A DNA stretch of 51,654 bases from positions 1-51,654 of the forward strand of contig NZ_BIXY01000051.1 in the NCBI RefSeq assembly GCF_008326305.1, given 5' to 3'. The translations under genes and the position numbers were made by a program. The notes under the pieces are model-generated. The model had not been told where the DNA came from and made no database searches. It saw nothing but the letters and a program-made list of their open reading frames with translations. This DNA comes from Dictyobacter arantiisoli (GTDB lineage Bacteria > Chloroflexota > Ktedonobacteria > Ktedonobacterales > Ktedonobacteraceae). This document shows, in pieces, positions 8,031 through 16,355 of the stretch (position 1 is the first letter of the stretch; each line of letters starts with the position of its first letter).

Positions 8031-10624
8031 TGCCACTTGTGTCACCTAATCTGGATGATCGTAATTTCCAGCAGTTGCTGGATGAAGCCAGTAGCCGCAT
8101 TAAACAATCTTGTCCTGATTGGACCGATTTTTCACCTGCCAATCCAGGTATGACGCTGATTGAGCTTTTCGCGTATCTCACGGAGACAATGATCTATCGT
8201 CTGAATCGTGTACCGGAGAAGATGTATATCGAGTTTTTGCGCCTGATCGGTATCCGGCTACAACCTCCGTCGGCTGCTAGTGTAGCTCTGCTCTTCACTC
8301 GCGCACGAGCAGAAGAGCAGCCTCTTCAGATTCCTCGCGGAACACGCGTGACGCTGTCTCGTCCTGATAGTGCCAGCGATGCCCTTGTCTTTACGACGGC
8401 AGAGGATGCAACGATTACAGGAGGTTCAACACAGGTGGAGGTACGGGCTCAGCATTGCGATCTGGTGGAGGGCGAACTGGCAGGCGTTGGCACTGGTCTG
8501 CCAGGTCTCGTTGTCAATGCGCAACGTTCACCGATTGTGGCTTCAACCGGGGATGCTCTGGACCTGGTCGTCGGCGTCGAGGCGAACCCTAACGAATTAG
8601 GAGGACGTATTCCGGCTATCGAGTATGCGGGTAAAACGTATCGGGTGTGGCGACAGGTGGAAAACTTTACTGCGACCATTATAGGCGCTGATCAATATGC
8701 TTATCTGGTCGATCGCATGTCAGGGATGATAATCTTTGCTCCTACGGCCCGGCTTGAGAAGCAGAATGGGCAATTGACGACGACTCCCGAAGCGCTGGCT
8801 GCCATTCCCCCTAAGGGACGCGAGATCCGCCTGTGGTATCGGCGGGGGGGTGGACCGGAGGGGAATGTTGAGGCGAATACGCTTACCAGGCTGAAAGATG
8901 CCTTAAATGGTCTTCAGGTCACAAATCCTGCTCCGGCCGTAGGTGGCCGTGCAGCTGAGACGTTAGAAAATGCTCTGATTCGCGGTCCTCAGCAATTGCA
9001 CTCATTGCAGCGTGCGGTGACTGCCCGCGATTTCGAGCTGGTCGCTCTCTATGATTCACAGGTGGTGGCACGCACGAAGGCGATGACCCAGGCGTCGTTG
9101 TGGTCATATGCCCTGCCAGGCACGGTCGAGGTTCTGCTTGTTCCTTTTATACCCGAGGAGATGCGAAGTGGCGGCCAGGTCACAGTAAAAGCTCTCCAGG
9201 ATCGTCAGACAAATGAAGCACTGCAACACGTTCGACAAACATTGGATGAGCGCCGTCCTCTTGGTACAACCTGCGTGGTCAATTGGGCTCACTACAAAAC
9301 GGTGCGCGTAGCTGCGAAGATTGCGGTACGACGAGAAGAAGATCTTCTGGCTGTTCGGCAACGCGTTATTGAGCGTTTATATCAGACAATTAATCCACTT
9401 CCAACTCAATTTAGCTCAACAGGCTGGCCTTTCAGTCAGGCTTTGCGCGTCTCTCATATCTACGATGTGGCATTAGCGGAACCAGGCGTGCTTTGGGTAG
9501 AACAGGTTCGTCTGTTGGTGGATGAGGTCCCCAATAACAATGTTTCTGTGATTACTGCTGATGCGACTCAGCGGCGTACCTGGTATGCTGGCAGCGGCAG
9601 CACACTGTTCCGCTCGTTTAATGATGGCGATGGTTGGGAGCTGGCAGCCCGTTTTACCGATGAGGAGATTACGGACGTAAAATCCCATCCTGACCGCGCT
9701 GGCTTTGTGGTCATCGCTACACGTTTACCCAACAATGCAGGATCACGGGTCTATGTTTCCCGCAATTGCGCTGAGACCTGGGACGCTACCATCTACTCAT
9801 TATCATTTCAGGTACAGGATCTGGCCTGGCTCCTCCACGGAGGCGAACCTCTTCTTCTGCTGGCTACCAATGTTGGACTCTATGAACTCACGATACAATC
9901 CGGAAGTAGTCCGGTGCCGGTGCTGGTTGATAAAACCAACCAGACGCTCGGTTTTTACGCTGTGGTCGCCGGTTCAGATGTTCGAGGTAATGTCAATGTA
10001 GCAGTCGCAGCTCAGAACAATGGGGGGATCTACTTTTCTAATACAGGAGGCTCAACCAACACATATCGACAGATCGGATTAAGCGGTCAGGCGGTCCGCG
10101 AGTTGGTGATGGAGAACGATGGCCCCCGTTCGTTTCTATGGGCGGGTACGGCATCTGCTGGTGGGGATGATCCCGGTAAAGGCTGCTTTACCTGGGAAAT
10201 ACTTGGCTCGGAAAATCCACAAGAAGGATGGCAAGGATTCGGGAAAAACTGGACCGGGGGGACCTGCCATGCGATTACTTTTGTTGGGAATCAAGCTCTG
10301 GCTGCCTCTCATCGCTCTGGCGTGCTTCGTCTCGATCTCCATAATCGCGATGCTGCCTGGCAGGCCCCCACTGTTGGTAGTGGCCTCCCGATGCGGGATC
10401 AAGGTCGCTTCCTCCCTGTCCTGGCTCTGGCCACTGATCCAGATGCACGCTTGCTTCTTGTTGGCGGAGGCAACGGGGTTTTGCGGAGAATGGATGCCGG
10501 GGAAAAATATGTTTCGTTGTCTGAAAAAGAACTCGATAAAGTGACACTGCCTCCGACCTGGTTGTTTGTCTCTGGCGCACATGATATCACTGTGGAGAGC
10601 GAAGATGAAGCGAACCGAAATTGA
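8030..10624 (+). CDS. CIS baseplate J-like protein fused to a C-terminal beta-propeller
   Basis: 864 residues. The N-terminal 75 residues (LVSPNLDDRNFQQLLDEASS, then TDFSPANPGMTLIELFAYLT, ETMIYRLNRVPEKMYIEFLR) are the signature of CIS baseplate J proteins (Afp11/gp6-like wedge). The J domain continues to about 500, with HSLQRAVTARDFELVA and VRLLVDEV. From about 510 to 855 the sequence changes to WD40/BNR-type repeats: RTWYAGSGSTLFRSFNDGDG, SRVYVSRNCAETWD, LLLATNVGLYELTI, GGIYFSNTGGSTNTY, ALAASHRSGVLRLDL. This fits a six- or seven-bladed propeller of Ycf48/BNR type. Typical J proteins in these loci end near the 500-700 mark without it. The junction is in frame with no stop. The propeller could bind a surface or another baseplate part; that is inference. 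Confidence 0.88.
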   Translation: MPLVSPNLDDRNFQQLLDEASSRIKQSCPDWTDFSPANPGMTLIELFAYLTETMIYRLNRVPEKMYIEFLRLIGIRLQPPSAASVALLFTRARAEEQPLQIPRGTRVTLSRPDSASDALVFTTAEDATITGGSTQVEVRAQHCDLVEGELAGVGTGLPGLVVNAQRSPIVASTGDALDLVVGVEANPNELGGRIPAIEYAGKTYRVWRQVENFTATIIGADQYAYLVDRMSGMIIFAPTARLEKQNGQLTTTPEALAAIPPKGREIRLWYRRGGGPEGNVEANTLTRLKDALNGLQVTNPAPAVGGRAAETLENALIRGPQQLHSLQRAVTARDFELVALYDSQVVARTKAMTQASLWSYALPGTVEVLLVPFIPEEMRSGGQVTVKALQDRQTNEALQHVRQTLDERRPLGTTCVVNWAHYKTVRVAAKIAVRREEDLLAVRQRVIERLYQTINPLPTQFSSTGWPFSQALRVSHIYDVALAEPGVLWVEQVRLLVDEVPNNNVSVITADATQRRTWYAGSGSTLFRSFNDGDGWELAARFTDEEITDVKSHPDRAGFVVIATRLPNNAGSRVYVSRNCAETWDATIYSLSFQVQDLAWLLHGGEPLLLLATNVGLYELTIQSGSSPVPVLVDKTNQTLGFYAVVAGSDVRGNVNVAVAAQNNGGIYFSNTGGSTNTYRQIGLSGQAVRELVMENDGPRSFLWAGTASAGGDDPGKGCFTWEILGSENPQEGWQGFGKNWTGGTCHAITFVGNQALAASHRSGVLRLDLHNRDAAWQAPTVGSGLPMRDQGRFLPVLALATDPDARLLLVGGGNGVLRRMDAGEKYVSLSEKELDKVTLPPTWLFVSGAHDITVESEDEANRN

Positions 10625-11171
10625 ACAACTCCTTCCTGGTGTCTTTCAGCGCACAATGCAAGAAGGCACGCTGCTATTCGCCCTTCTGGAGGTCATGGAA
10701 GCACTACCTGCGCCAGACGAAGCTATCTTAGATCATCTCGATATGTACTTTAACCCTTATCGTACACCCGATGCGTTCGTGCCGTTCCTGGCAATCTGGC
10801 TCGATCTCGACCGACTCTTATTGGAGATTCCTGAGGAATTTAAAGATCAAGCTCCTCCGCCCCTTCCAAGTGGCATGGGACGACTGCGCGAGCTAGTCGC
10901 GGCCGCTCCATTCCTGACACAATGGCGTGGGACAGCAAAAGGACTGCTGCGCTTCCTGGAAACGGCCACCGGCATACAGGGCTTTACTCTGGATGAACAT
11001 GCACCAGGACCTGATAGCCGTCCGCACCCGTTTCATCTTCTTGTTCGTATACCATCGGCTGCAAGCGTCTACCGCGTGTTGATTGAACGCATCATTGAAT
11101 CAGAGAAACCTGCCTATGTCACCTACGAACTCCAGGTACAGAGGGAACAAGGTACAACTGCTTCTTCTTAG
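10605..11171 (+). CDS. CIS baseplate protein, phage tail gpI-like (Afp12-like)
   Basis: 188 residues. ATG 10605 is used because GAGAGCGAAG precedes it and the protein then starts MKRTEIEQLLPGVFQRTMQ, as gpI/TIGR02242-type tail proteins do. Diagnostic stretches: FALLEVMEALPAPDEAILDH, LDMYFNPYRTPDAFVPFLAI, MGRLRELVAAAPFLTQWRGT, KGLLRFLETATGIQGFTLDE. In phages and CIS it joins J in the outer baseplate wedge. The start lies 20 bp inside the J gene. It is the last recognisable structural gene; no tail fibre, tape measure or AAA+ ATPase follows. Confidence 0.88.
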   Translation: MKRTEIEQLLPGVFQRTMQEGTLLFALLEVMEALPAPDEAILDHLDMYFNPYRTPDAFVPFLAIWLDLDRLLLEIPEEFKDQAPPPLPSGMGRLRELVAAAPFLTQWRGTAKGLLRFLETATGIQGFTLDEHAPGPDSRPHPFHLLVRIPSAASVYRVLIERIIESEKPAYVTYELQVQREQGTTASS

Positions 11172-11189
11172 AAAGGAGGCCATCCCTTT

Positions 11190-11672
11190 ATGCGCAACAA
11201 AAAAATTCTTATTTTTATCTTATGTCTTCTTGTCCTACTGTTCATCATTAGTATCACCATCGGAACCACACACTCAGATGATCAAACCTTTCAGGAACCT
11301 GATTGGCTCAGTAGTCTCGGCAATCTTATGGCAAAACCCCAACCATTACAGCTAGCCGATCTTAAACCGAGCACTGCGAGTTGCCTCCAGCAAGGGAAGC
11401 TCGTCGTGCCTGCTGGTACAACATGTATCTTTGCAATCCAGCAATCATCTTTCACTCAACGCGTCATCTCATTGCGTCTCATCCAGGGCACATCTGCCAG
11501 ACTCATACTCACAAACCAGGAAGGAATACCTCCAATGCAGCAAACCCTTCCCGACACGGGTGCACAGACGAATACCGACCTGAATATCTATCCAGGCAAG
11601 GAATATGGTCAGCTCAGTATCCAATGCCTCAATCCAGAAGGAGCATCCGCATGCCTACTGGCACCAAAATAA
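11190..11672 (+). CDS. Membrane-anchored protein of unknown function at the CIS operon end
   Basis: 160 residues. One strongly hydrophobic N-terminal segment (ILIFILCLLVLLFIISITIG, about 5-27) is an uncleaved anchor or signal. The rest is a small beta-rich extracytoplasmic domain with four Cys (SCLQQGK, TTCIF, IQCLN, ACLLAPK) that could form two disulfides, and a pattern like a jelly-roll or C2-type sandwich (SSFTQRVISLRLIQGTSARL, DTGAQTNTDLNIYPGKEYGQ). AAAGGAGG lies 11 nt upstream. Eighteen bp separate it from the gpI gene on the same strand, so it is probably in the operon. No family recognised. Possible roles: membrane anchor or immunity; not shown by sequence. Confidence 0.6.
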   Translation: MRNKKILIFILCLLVLLFIISITIGTTHSDDQTFQEPDWLSSLGNLMAKPQPLQLADLKPSTASCLQQGKLVVPAGTTCIFAIQQSSFTQRVISLRLIQGTSARLILTNQEGIPPMQQTLPDTGAQTNTDLNIYPGKEYGQLSIQCLNPEGASACLLAPK

Positions 11673-11783
11673 CGCTTCGGACAAGAGAAGAAATAAGCCC
11701 CTGCGACCAGGATATTTTTTCCTTATCGATACCTTCAAACAATTCTGTGAACCAGAGATAAGCCGAAGAGAAGAGGACTAATT

Positions 11784-12689
11784 ATGTCGAGTCTATTTGC
11801 CATCACAACTGCAACCAACACAGTCCTTCTGGACAATAATCAGCAAGGGCAAACTTCCTTCATCGTTTCCAATACCACAGCACAGACCATTCATAGCCGT
11901 GTCCATATCGTAGCCCAACCTGAAGCCTGTATATCCTGGCTGACCTTACAAGGAGAAGCCGAACGCGATATTTCAGCTTCGGGTAGCCAGCAATATACCA
12001 TCCATATCGCGGTCCCGACAAACTCCCCGGCAGGCGATTATACCTTTCGCTTAAATGCAGCAGACCAGGCTAACCCCGATGATAATTTTAGCGAAGGCCC
12101 AACCGTCAAGTTCACGGTGACTGTACCTGACCCCGTCAAAAAAGCCTTTCCCTGGTGGATTGTAGCTGTTGCCGTGGCTGCATTAGTGGTAATCACAGGC
12201 ATCTCCTTCAGCATTTATAAAATCACCTATAAAGCCCCAACACCTCCCCCAACTCCTGTACTACCTACGCCTACTTCGACGCCGACTCCTTTTGTCGCTA
12301 CTGTAGGAAACTGGCAGGGCCAATTCGCTTACAGTGGAGGTGGGTCATTTCGGGGCGTATTGAGTCTGAATTCACAGCCAAACAGCGCTGTTGAAGGCTC
12401 TCTCACTGAACTCGATTATAATAGCGTTGTCAGCGTGTCTGGGAGCGAAGGACCTCTGAACCACTTTAACATCATCAAACAGAATCGCCTGCAAGCTCTC
12501 ATCAATGCTTATGGCAAGGGCAGTGGGACGTTCCTGTCATTCACTGATCCTAAAGCCTTACAGGGCAATCAGGTTCTATTGAACTGTACATACGATGCCG
12601 TCATTTTTCCCGATGGGAGCCTGCACGGCATCTGGTACACCCGCGGTGCTACTCAGCCCAGCGGCACCTTTCTCTTGATCAAAGCATAA
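11784..12689 (+). CDS. Single-pass membrane protein with N-terminal Ig-like domain and C-terminal beta domain
   Basis: 301 residues. Residues 1-118 form an Ig/NEW3-like beta-sandwich without a signal peptide (SFIVSNTTAQTIHSRVHIVA, SGSQQYTIHIAVPTNSPAGD, YTFRLNAADQ). One membrane helix follows (FPWWIVAVAVAALVVITGIS, about 124-146), then a Pro/Thr linker (PTPPPTPVLPTPTSTPTP) and a C-terminal beta domain (about 172-301; GNWQGQFAYSGGGSFRGVLS, ... GSLHGIWYTRG) resembling lipocalin-like stress domains. The N-terminal half would be cytoplasmic and the C-terminal half outside if the basic SIYKITYK side follows the usual rule poorly, so topology is uncertain. Location just after the CIS genes suggests a membrane partner for the injection particle, as CisA is in Streptomyces; no sequence similarity is claimed. 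Confidence 0.6.
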   Translation: MSSLFAITTATNTVLLDNNQQGQTSFIVSNTTAQTIHSRVHIVAQPEACISWLTLQGEAERDISASGSQQYTIHIAVPTNSPAGDYTFRLNAADQANPDDNFSEGPTVKFTVTVPDPVKKAFPWWIVAVAVAALVVITGISFSIYKITYKAPTPPPTPVLPTPTSTPTPFVATVGNWQGQFAYSGGGSFRGVLSLNSQPNSAVEGSLTELDYNSVVSVSGSEGPLNHFNIIKQNRLQALINAYGKGSGTFLSFTDPKALQGNQVLLNCTYDAVIFPDGSLHGIWYTRGATQPSGTFLLIKA

Positions 12690-12811
12690 TTTTGTATTGT
12701 GTAATGGTAAATGTCCAGGGAGAGATGATCTATTCGGCCCGCCGGAGAAATTTACAACGCTAAGCCCTCAACAAGCCCAGAAGTGAGAGATCTCCCCAAC
12801 GCTAAGCTTCT

Positions 12812-13237
12812 TTAGAACAGTGGAGGTGTGGTCCGCAAGGGGCGCAGTTGCCCTTTCCGCTTTTGGGGAGCCAGTAAGTCCAAATGATGCGAGCCATGTA
12901 CGTTGATATGGACCGAAGTGATTGGCGACAGATGTTCCAGGTCACTATCCTGGGCTGGATACCCGGTGGCTCGCAGGTGATCGAGCGCCGCCTGCATGTA
13001 GCGGGTATTCCAGGCGGCAATAATATTGAGCAGGAGACTCAGGCAGGTTGCGCAGTTGAGTTGACTGGCAAAATCGCGATCGGTGAGCACTCCGCGTTGC
13101 CCATAGGCGATATCGCGGGCCAGGCTCATGAGTTCCGTAAACTCCGCAGTATCGACCAGCATTTCCGTGATGGGCAACTCTGTCTCGTGATGCAGCATGG
13201 CGCGCCAGATGTGATCCAACTTTCGCTCCAAACCCTA
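12812..13237 (-). pseudogene. Tn3-family transposase (TnpA) C-terminal fragment
   Basis: About 140 residues survive: LTDRDFASQLNCATCLSLLL, NIIAAWNTRYMQAALDHLRA, DLEHLSPITSVHINVHGSHH, KGQLRPLR. These are the last conserved blocks of Tn3-type transposases (CLSLL...WNT, HLSP...HIN). A full TnpA has about 1000 residues, so some 85% is missing; the upstream break is at the end of the DUF2089 gene. A Tn3-end-like sequence (GGAGAAATTTACAACGCTAAG-type inner end, 12744-12764) lies just downstream. Relic of an insertion between the CIS operon and the next genes. Confidence 0.85.
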
Positions 13238-13603
13238 TCTCTTCAACAAATCTAAAGCATCCTCGAAGCTGATCTCACCTTCAGAAAGCTGCTCAAGGAC
13301 GTTCACACGCGCAGAATCGTCCTCATCCTCAGGTGGATACTCCAGGGCGGCGACGATTTCATCGAGATGATTGCGCGCGGTATTATACGCAACATTCAAT
13401 TCTGCGGCCAGGCGCTGGATATTCCCGCGATGCTTGACAAGCAGCCCCACGAATGTGAGTTGTTGCGGAGTCAGGCGCCCCATCCAATCAAGGCTAAACT
13501 TTCCTTCGATCACAATCCCACTTCGTCGGCCTTCCAGACGTGTCACAATCAACTCGTCGCCATTTACCGGATCTTGCGTGATTAGTGGATTAAGCGCATC
13601 CAT
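13235..13603 (-). CDS. DUF2089-type DNA-binding regulator
   Basis: 122 residues. DPVNGDELIVTRLEGRRSGI then GKFSLDWMGRLTPQQLTFVG, LLVKHRGNIQRLAAELNVAY and NTARNHLDEIVAALEYPP match DUF2089, a small protein with a zinc-ribbon-like head and a sigma-like helix-turn-helix. In this copy the usual Cys of the ribbon are replaced (PVNGDE, EGRRSG), so zinc is probably not bound. The last 25 residues (RVNVLEQLSEGEISFEDALD, LLKR) form the SHOCT-like two-helix motif also found at the N-terminus of the neighbouring protein. It is the downstream partner of that gene (67-bp gap), suggesting one regulatory unit. Confidence 0.8.
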   Translation of the reverse strand: MDALNPLITQDPVNGDELIVTRLEGRRSGIVIEGKFSLDWMGRLTPQQLTFVGLLVKHRGNIQRLAAELNVAYNTARNHLDEIVAALEYPPEDEDDSARVNVLEQLSEGEISFEDALDLLKR

Positions 13604-13670
13604 CTGCCTTCCCTTTCGAGATTTGAGAATGAAAACAATATCTTTTCAGTGAAGTTGCTATGGCAACTCA

Positions 13671-14408
13671 TCATTCGCCTTCTTTATTCAAGTACGATGC
13701 GGCGAAGAGAGGATCTATTCCATGATTCTTCAAGTGGATGATTTTCTTCACCGTCAGATCGCTTAATCCCGTTTCGAGCAAGCCTCTCATATACGCTGCA
13801 TCTATTCCATAGTTGTACAAGGAGATGATCTGATCCACTGACAGATCGCCAAAGCCTGTTTCGAGCAAATCCCTGACATACTCGGCGCTCACCCCATGGT
13901 TGTACAAGTGGATGATTTGTTTCATCGTCAGATTATCCAATCCAGTCTCTAGCAGCGCCCTCACGTAGTCCGCATCTATCCCATAGTTGTACAAGGAGAT
14001 GATTTTCTTCACCGTCAGATCGCCTAATCCTGCTTCTCGCAAGGCTTTGACATAGTTTGCGCCTATTCCATACATCTTCAAAGCGCCTATTTCCTCCGCT
14101 GTAAGATGCGTCAACCCCGTCTCTCGCAATGCTCTGGCGTAGCTTGCGCCTGCTCCATACATCTTATCTGGTTTGTCCCACTTTAGCCCTGCTGCTCTCA
14201 GGCCCCTATCAAGAGTCTTTCCGTAACCTCTGATCCTCCCCATGGCCTCCTGATTGTATTCGCCTGCTCGTTGTCCCTCCTCTGGTCGCTGCTCCGCGTC
14301 CGTCACGCTTTTCTCGGCAAGTATATCCATCAACTCGCCAGCCTGCTCAACGGAAAGCTTCCCGGCGGCTACCATCTCAAGTATCTTGATGCGTTCCTCT
14401 TTGGTCAT
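13671..14408 (-). CDS. SHOCT-like protein with five 29-residue helical repeats
   Basis: 245 residues. Residues 1-32 (TKEERIKILEMVAAGKLSVE, QAGELMDIL) are the SHOCT-like/YvlB-type N-terminal helix pair. After a polar linker, residues about 83-227 hold five tandem 29-residue repeats with consensus YNYGIDAxYVRxLLETGLxD followed by LTVKKIIxL, plus a partial sixth (KNHGIDPLF). Similar repeats (HGV-x-PEYI-x-x-LR-x-x-GY) occur in bacterial anti-sigma or envelope-stress proteins. Repeats 3-5 are nearly identical, which implies recent tandem duplication. Cytoplasmic, no membrane segment. A protein-binding role with the DUF2089 partner is inference. Confidence 0.75.
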   Translation of the reverse strand: MTKEERIKILEMVAAGKLSVEQAGELMDILAEKSVTDAEQRPEEGQRAGEYNQEAMGRIRGYGKTLDRGLRAAGLKWDKPDKMYGAGASYARALRETGLTHLTAEEIGALKMYGIGANYVKALREAGLGDLTVKKIISLYNYGIDADYVRALLETGLDNLTMKQIIHLYNHGVSAEYVRDLLETGFGDLSVDQIISLYNYGIDAAYMRGLLETGLSDLTVKKIIHLKNHGIDPLFAASYLNKEGE

Positions 14409-14447
14409 CTGCCTTTCTCCTTATTGAGAACTGTCAAGATTATTTCG

Positions 14448-14482
14448 CCATAGTGATTAGCACTCTCTGCCAATCACTATGG
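14448..14482. promoter_or_regulatory. Operator-like palindrome upstream of the repeat-protein gene
   Basis: CCATAGTGATT (14448-14458) and AATCACTATGG (14472-14482) form a perfect 11-bp inverted repeat with a 13-bp spacer, 40 bp upstream of the repeat-protein start. The gap to 14620 also repeats ATGGCAA-type and AATTTGGTC motifs (14499-14505, 14549-14556 region). A regulator site, possibly for the DUF2089 protein, is likely; the rest of the gap to 14801 has no convincing gene. Confidence 0.5.
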
Positions 14483-14801
14483 CAATAATACCTTTTAATT
14501 TGGTCATATGTCAAGCTATTACAAATTAATATGGCAAATTTTACTATGAATTTGGTCTTTAATGCCAAAACGCTTGACAAGTTTCCCTCTGATCAGTAAT
14601 ATGTCACTTATTAGTTAGCAAATATTGCTAAAAGTGATGGCAAGAAAGTTACAGGTAGCAAAAGAACGGCGAAAGGTCGGGCGGGGTACACCTGATCCCG
14701 GCAGAACACAAGAAAAACTAGCCATAACCGATAGGTATGAGTTCTTCAAGGCATGGCGGCTGATGTCTCGGAGGCGACTGCTCTATCAGAAGGAGAATAT
14801 T

Positions 14802-15566
14802 GTGCAAAATATCGCGATTCAGGTCAAAGATCTACAAAAATCCTACAAGAAGCTCAACGTCTTAAAAGGCGTGAATTTCACCGTGGAGCAGGGCAGCATT
14901 TTTGCCCTGCTTGGCTCCAACGGCGCGGGCAAGACCACGCTTATCAACATTCTCACCACGCTGCTCAAACAGGACAGCGGAACCGCCATCGTCAACGGCT
15001 TTGATGTGGCATCCAAGCCCGACCATGTGCGGCAGTCGCTCAGTCTGACCGGACAATCTGCTGCTGTGGATGAGATATTGACCGGGCGAGAAAATCTCAT
15101 CATGATCGCCAGGCTCCGCCACCTCAACCAGCCACGCCAGGTGGCCGATGAATTGCTGACCCGCTTCGGGTTAACCGATGCCGCCACTCGCCGTGTGTCA
15201 ACCTATTCAGGCGGGATGCGCCGCAGGCTTGATCTGGCCATGAGCCTGGTGGGAACACCGCCGATCCTGTTCCTTGACGAGCCGACCACCGGGCTTGACC
15301 CCGAGGGACGCATCGAGGTGTGGAAAGTGATGAAAGAGCTTGCTGATGGGGGCAGAACCGTCTTCTTGACCACGCAGTACCTGGACGAGGCGGAACAGCT
15401 GGCGGATCACATTGCCATTCTCCATGAGGGCAGGATTCTTGCCAGCGGCACGCTCACAGAACTCAAAAAGCTGTTTCCCCCTGCGAAGACGGAGTATGTG
15501 GAAAAACAACCGACCTTGGAGGAGATCTTTCTGGCCATCATTGGCAAAAAGGAGGTATTACAGTAA
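14802..15566 (+). CDS. ABC transporter ATP-binding protein, DrrA-like
   Basis: 254 residues from GTG 14802, chosen because AAGGAG lies 6-7 nt upstream and the protein then starts MQNIAIQVKDLQKSYKKLNV; upstream extensions to 14625 show no domain. Walker A GSNGAGKTT, Q-loop SLTGQSAAVDEILTGRENL, signature YSGGMRRRLDLAMSL, Walker B ILFLDEPTTGLDPEGR, H-loop switch TTQYLDEAEQLADHIAIL. The TGQSAAVDE..TGRENL block is characteristic of daunorubicin-type (DrrA) exporters. It would form an efflux complex with the permease that starts at the next base. The short C-terminal tail (FPPAKTEYVEKQPTLEEIFL) also fits the family. Confidence 0.92.
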   Translation: MQNIAIQVKDLQKSYKKLNVLKGVNFTVEQGSIFALLGSNGAGKTTLINILTTLLKQDSGTAIVNGFDVASKPDHVRQSLSLTGQSAAVDEILTGRENLIMIARLRHLNQPRQVADELLTRFGLTDAATRRVSTYSGGMRRRLDLAMSLVGTPPILFLDEPTTGLDPEGRIEVWKVMKELADGGRTVFLTTQYLDEAEQLADHIAILHEGRILASGTLTELKKLFPPAKTEYVEKQPTLEEIFLAIIGKKEVLQ

Positions 15567-16355
15567 ATGGGAATGACACAGAAACAGGAAACGATACACA
15601 AGCACTTTTTCAGCGATATGAGCGTGATGCTTGGTCGTTCCATGCGCCATATCTTCCGCAGTATGGACACCATCATCACGGTCACGATCATGCCGATTGC
15701 ATTTATGTTGCTGTTCGTGTATGTGTTCGGTGGCGCCATTCAAACCGGGACCGCGAATTATGTGAATTACTTATTACCTGGGATCCTCCTGATTGCGATT
15801 GCGAGCGGGATATCCTATACGGCGTTCCGTCTATTTACCGATGTGCAACGGGGGATCATTGAGCGCTTTCGCTCCATGCCGATTGCCCCGTCCACCATGC
15901 TGTGGGGACACGTCCTGACCTCGCTGGTCTCCAACGCGATTTCGGTGGTAGTCATCATTCTCGTTGCGTTGATCATGGGCTTTCGTTCGTCGGCGGGCAT
16001 CCTGTCCTGGCTGGCCGTCTTTGGCATTCTCGCGTTGTTTACGCTAGCCTTAACCTGGGTGGCGGTGATTCCCGGACTGACCGCAAAATCGATAGACGGT
16101 GCATCTGCCTTTTCGTATCCGCTGATCTTCCTGCCCTTTATCAGCTCGGCGTTTGTGCCCACCAGGTCGATGCCGCTGGTCGTCCGCGTCTTTGCCGAAA
16201 ACCAGCCCGTGACGGCGATCGTGGATACTATCCGTGCGTTACTGGCTGGGCAGCCTGTCTCTCAGGAGATCTGGGTGGCGCTTGCCTGGTGCGTCGGCAT
16301 TCTGCTGGTGGCCTACATCTTTGCAATGAGGGCCTATCGCAAGCGTGTGTCATGA
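15567..16355 (+). CDS. ABC-2 type permease, DrrB-like
   Basis: 262 residues with six membrane segments (about 32-52, 65-88, 110-135, 140-165, 170-195, 230-252). The ABC-2 signature region FVPTRSMPLVVRVFAENQPV and TAIVDTIRALLAGQPV is characteristic of DrrB-like exporters. Starts immediately after the ATPase stop, with AAGGAGG upstream inside the ATPase gene. Exports an unknown, probably hydrophobic, drug-like compound. MarR and MerR genes downstream suggest a drug-response neighbourhood. Confidence 0.92.
   Translation: MGMTQKQETIHKHFFSDMSVMLGRSMRHIFRSMDTIITVTIMPIAFMLLFVYVFGGAIQTGTANYVNYLLPGILLIAIASGISYTAFRLFTDVQRGIIERFRSMPIAPSTMLWGHVLTSLVSNAISVVVIILVALIMGFRSSAGILSWLAVFGILALFTLALTWVAVIPGLTAKSIDGASAFSYPLIFLPFISSAFVPTRSMPLVVRVFAENQPVTAIVDTIRALLAGQPVSQEIWVALAWCVGILLVAYIFAMRAYRKRVS

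Noticed and set aside
14625-14801. N-terminal extension of the DrrA-like ATPase
   Set aside because: No domain, basic random-looking sequence; the GTG at 14802 has a good ribosome site and the conserved start.
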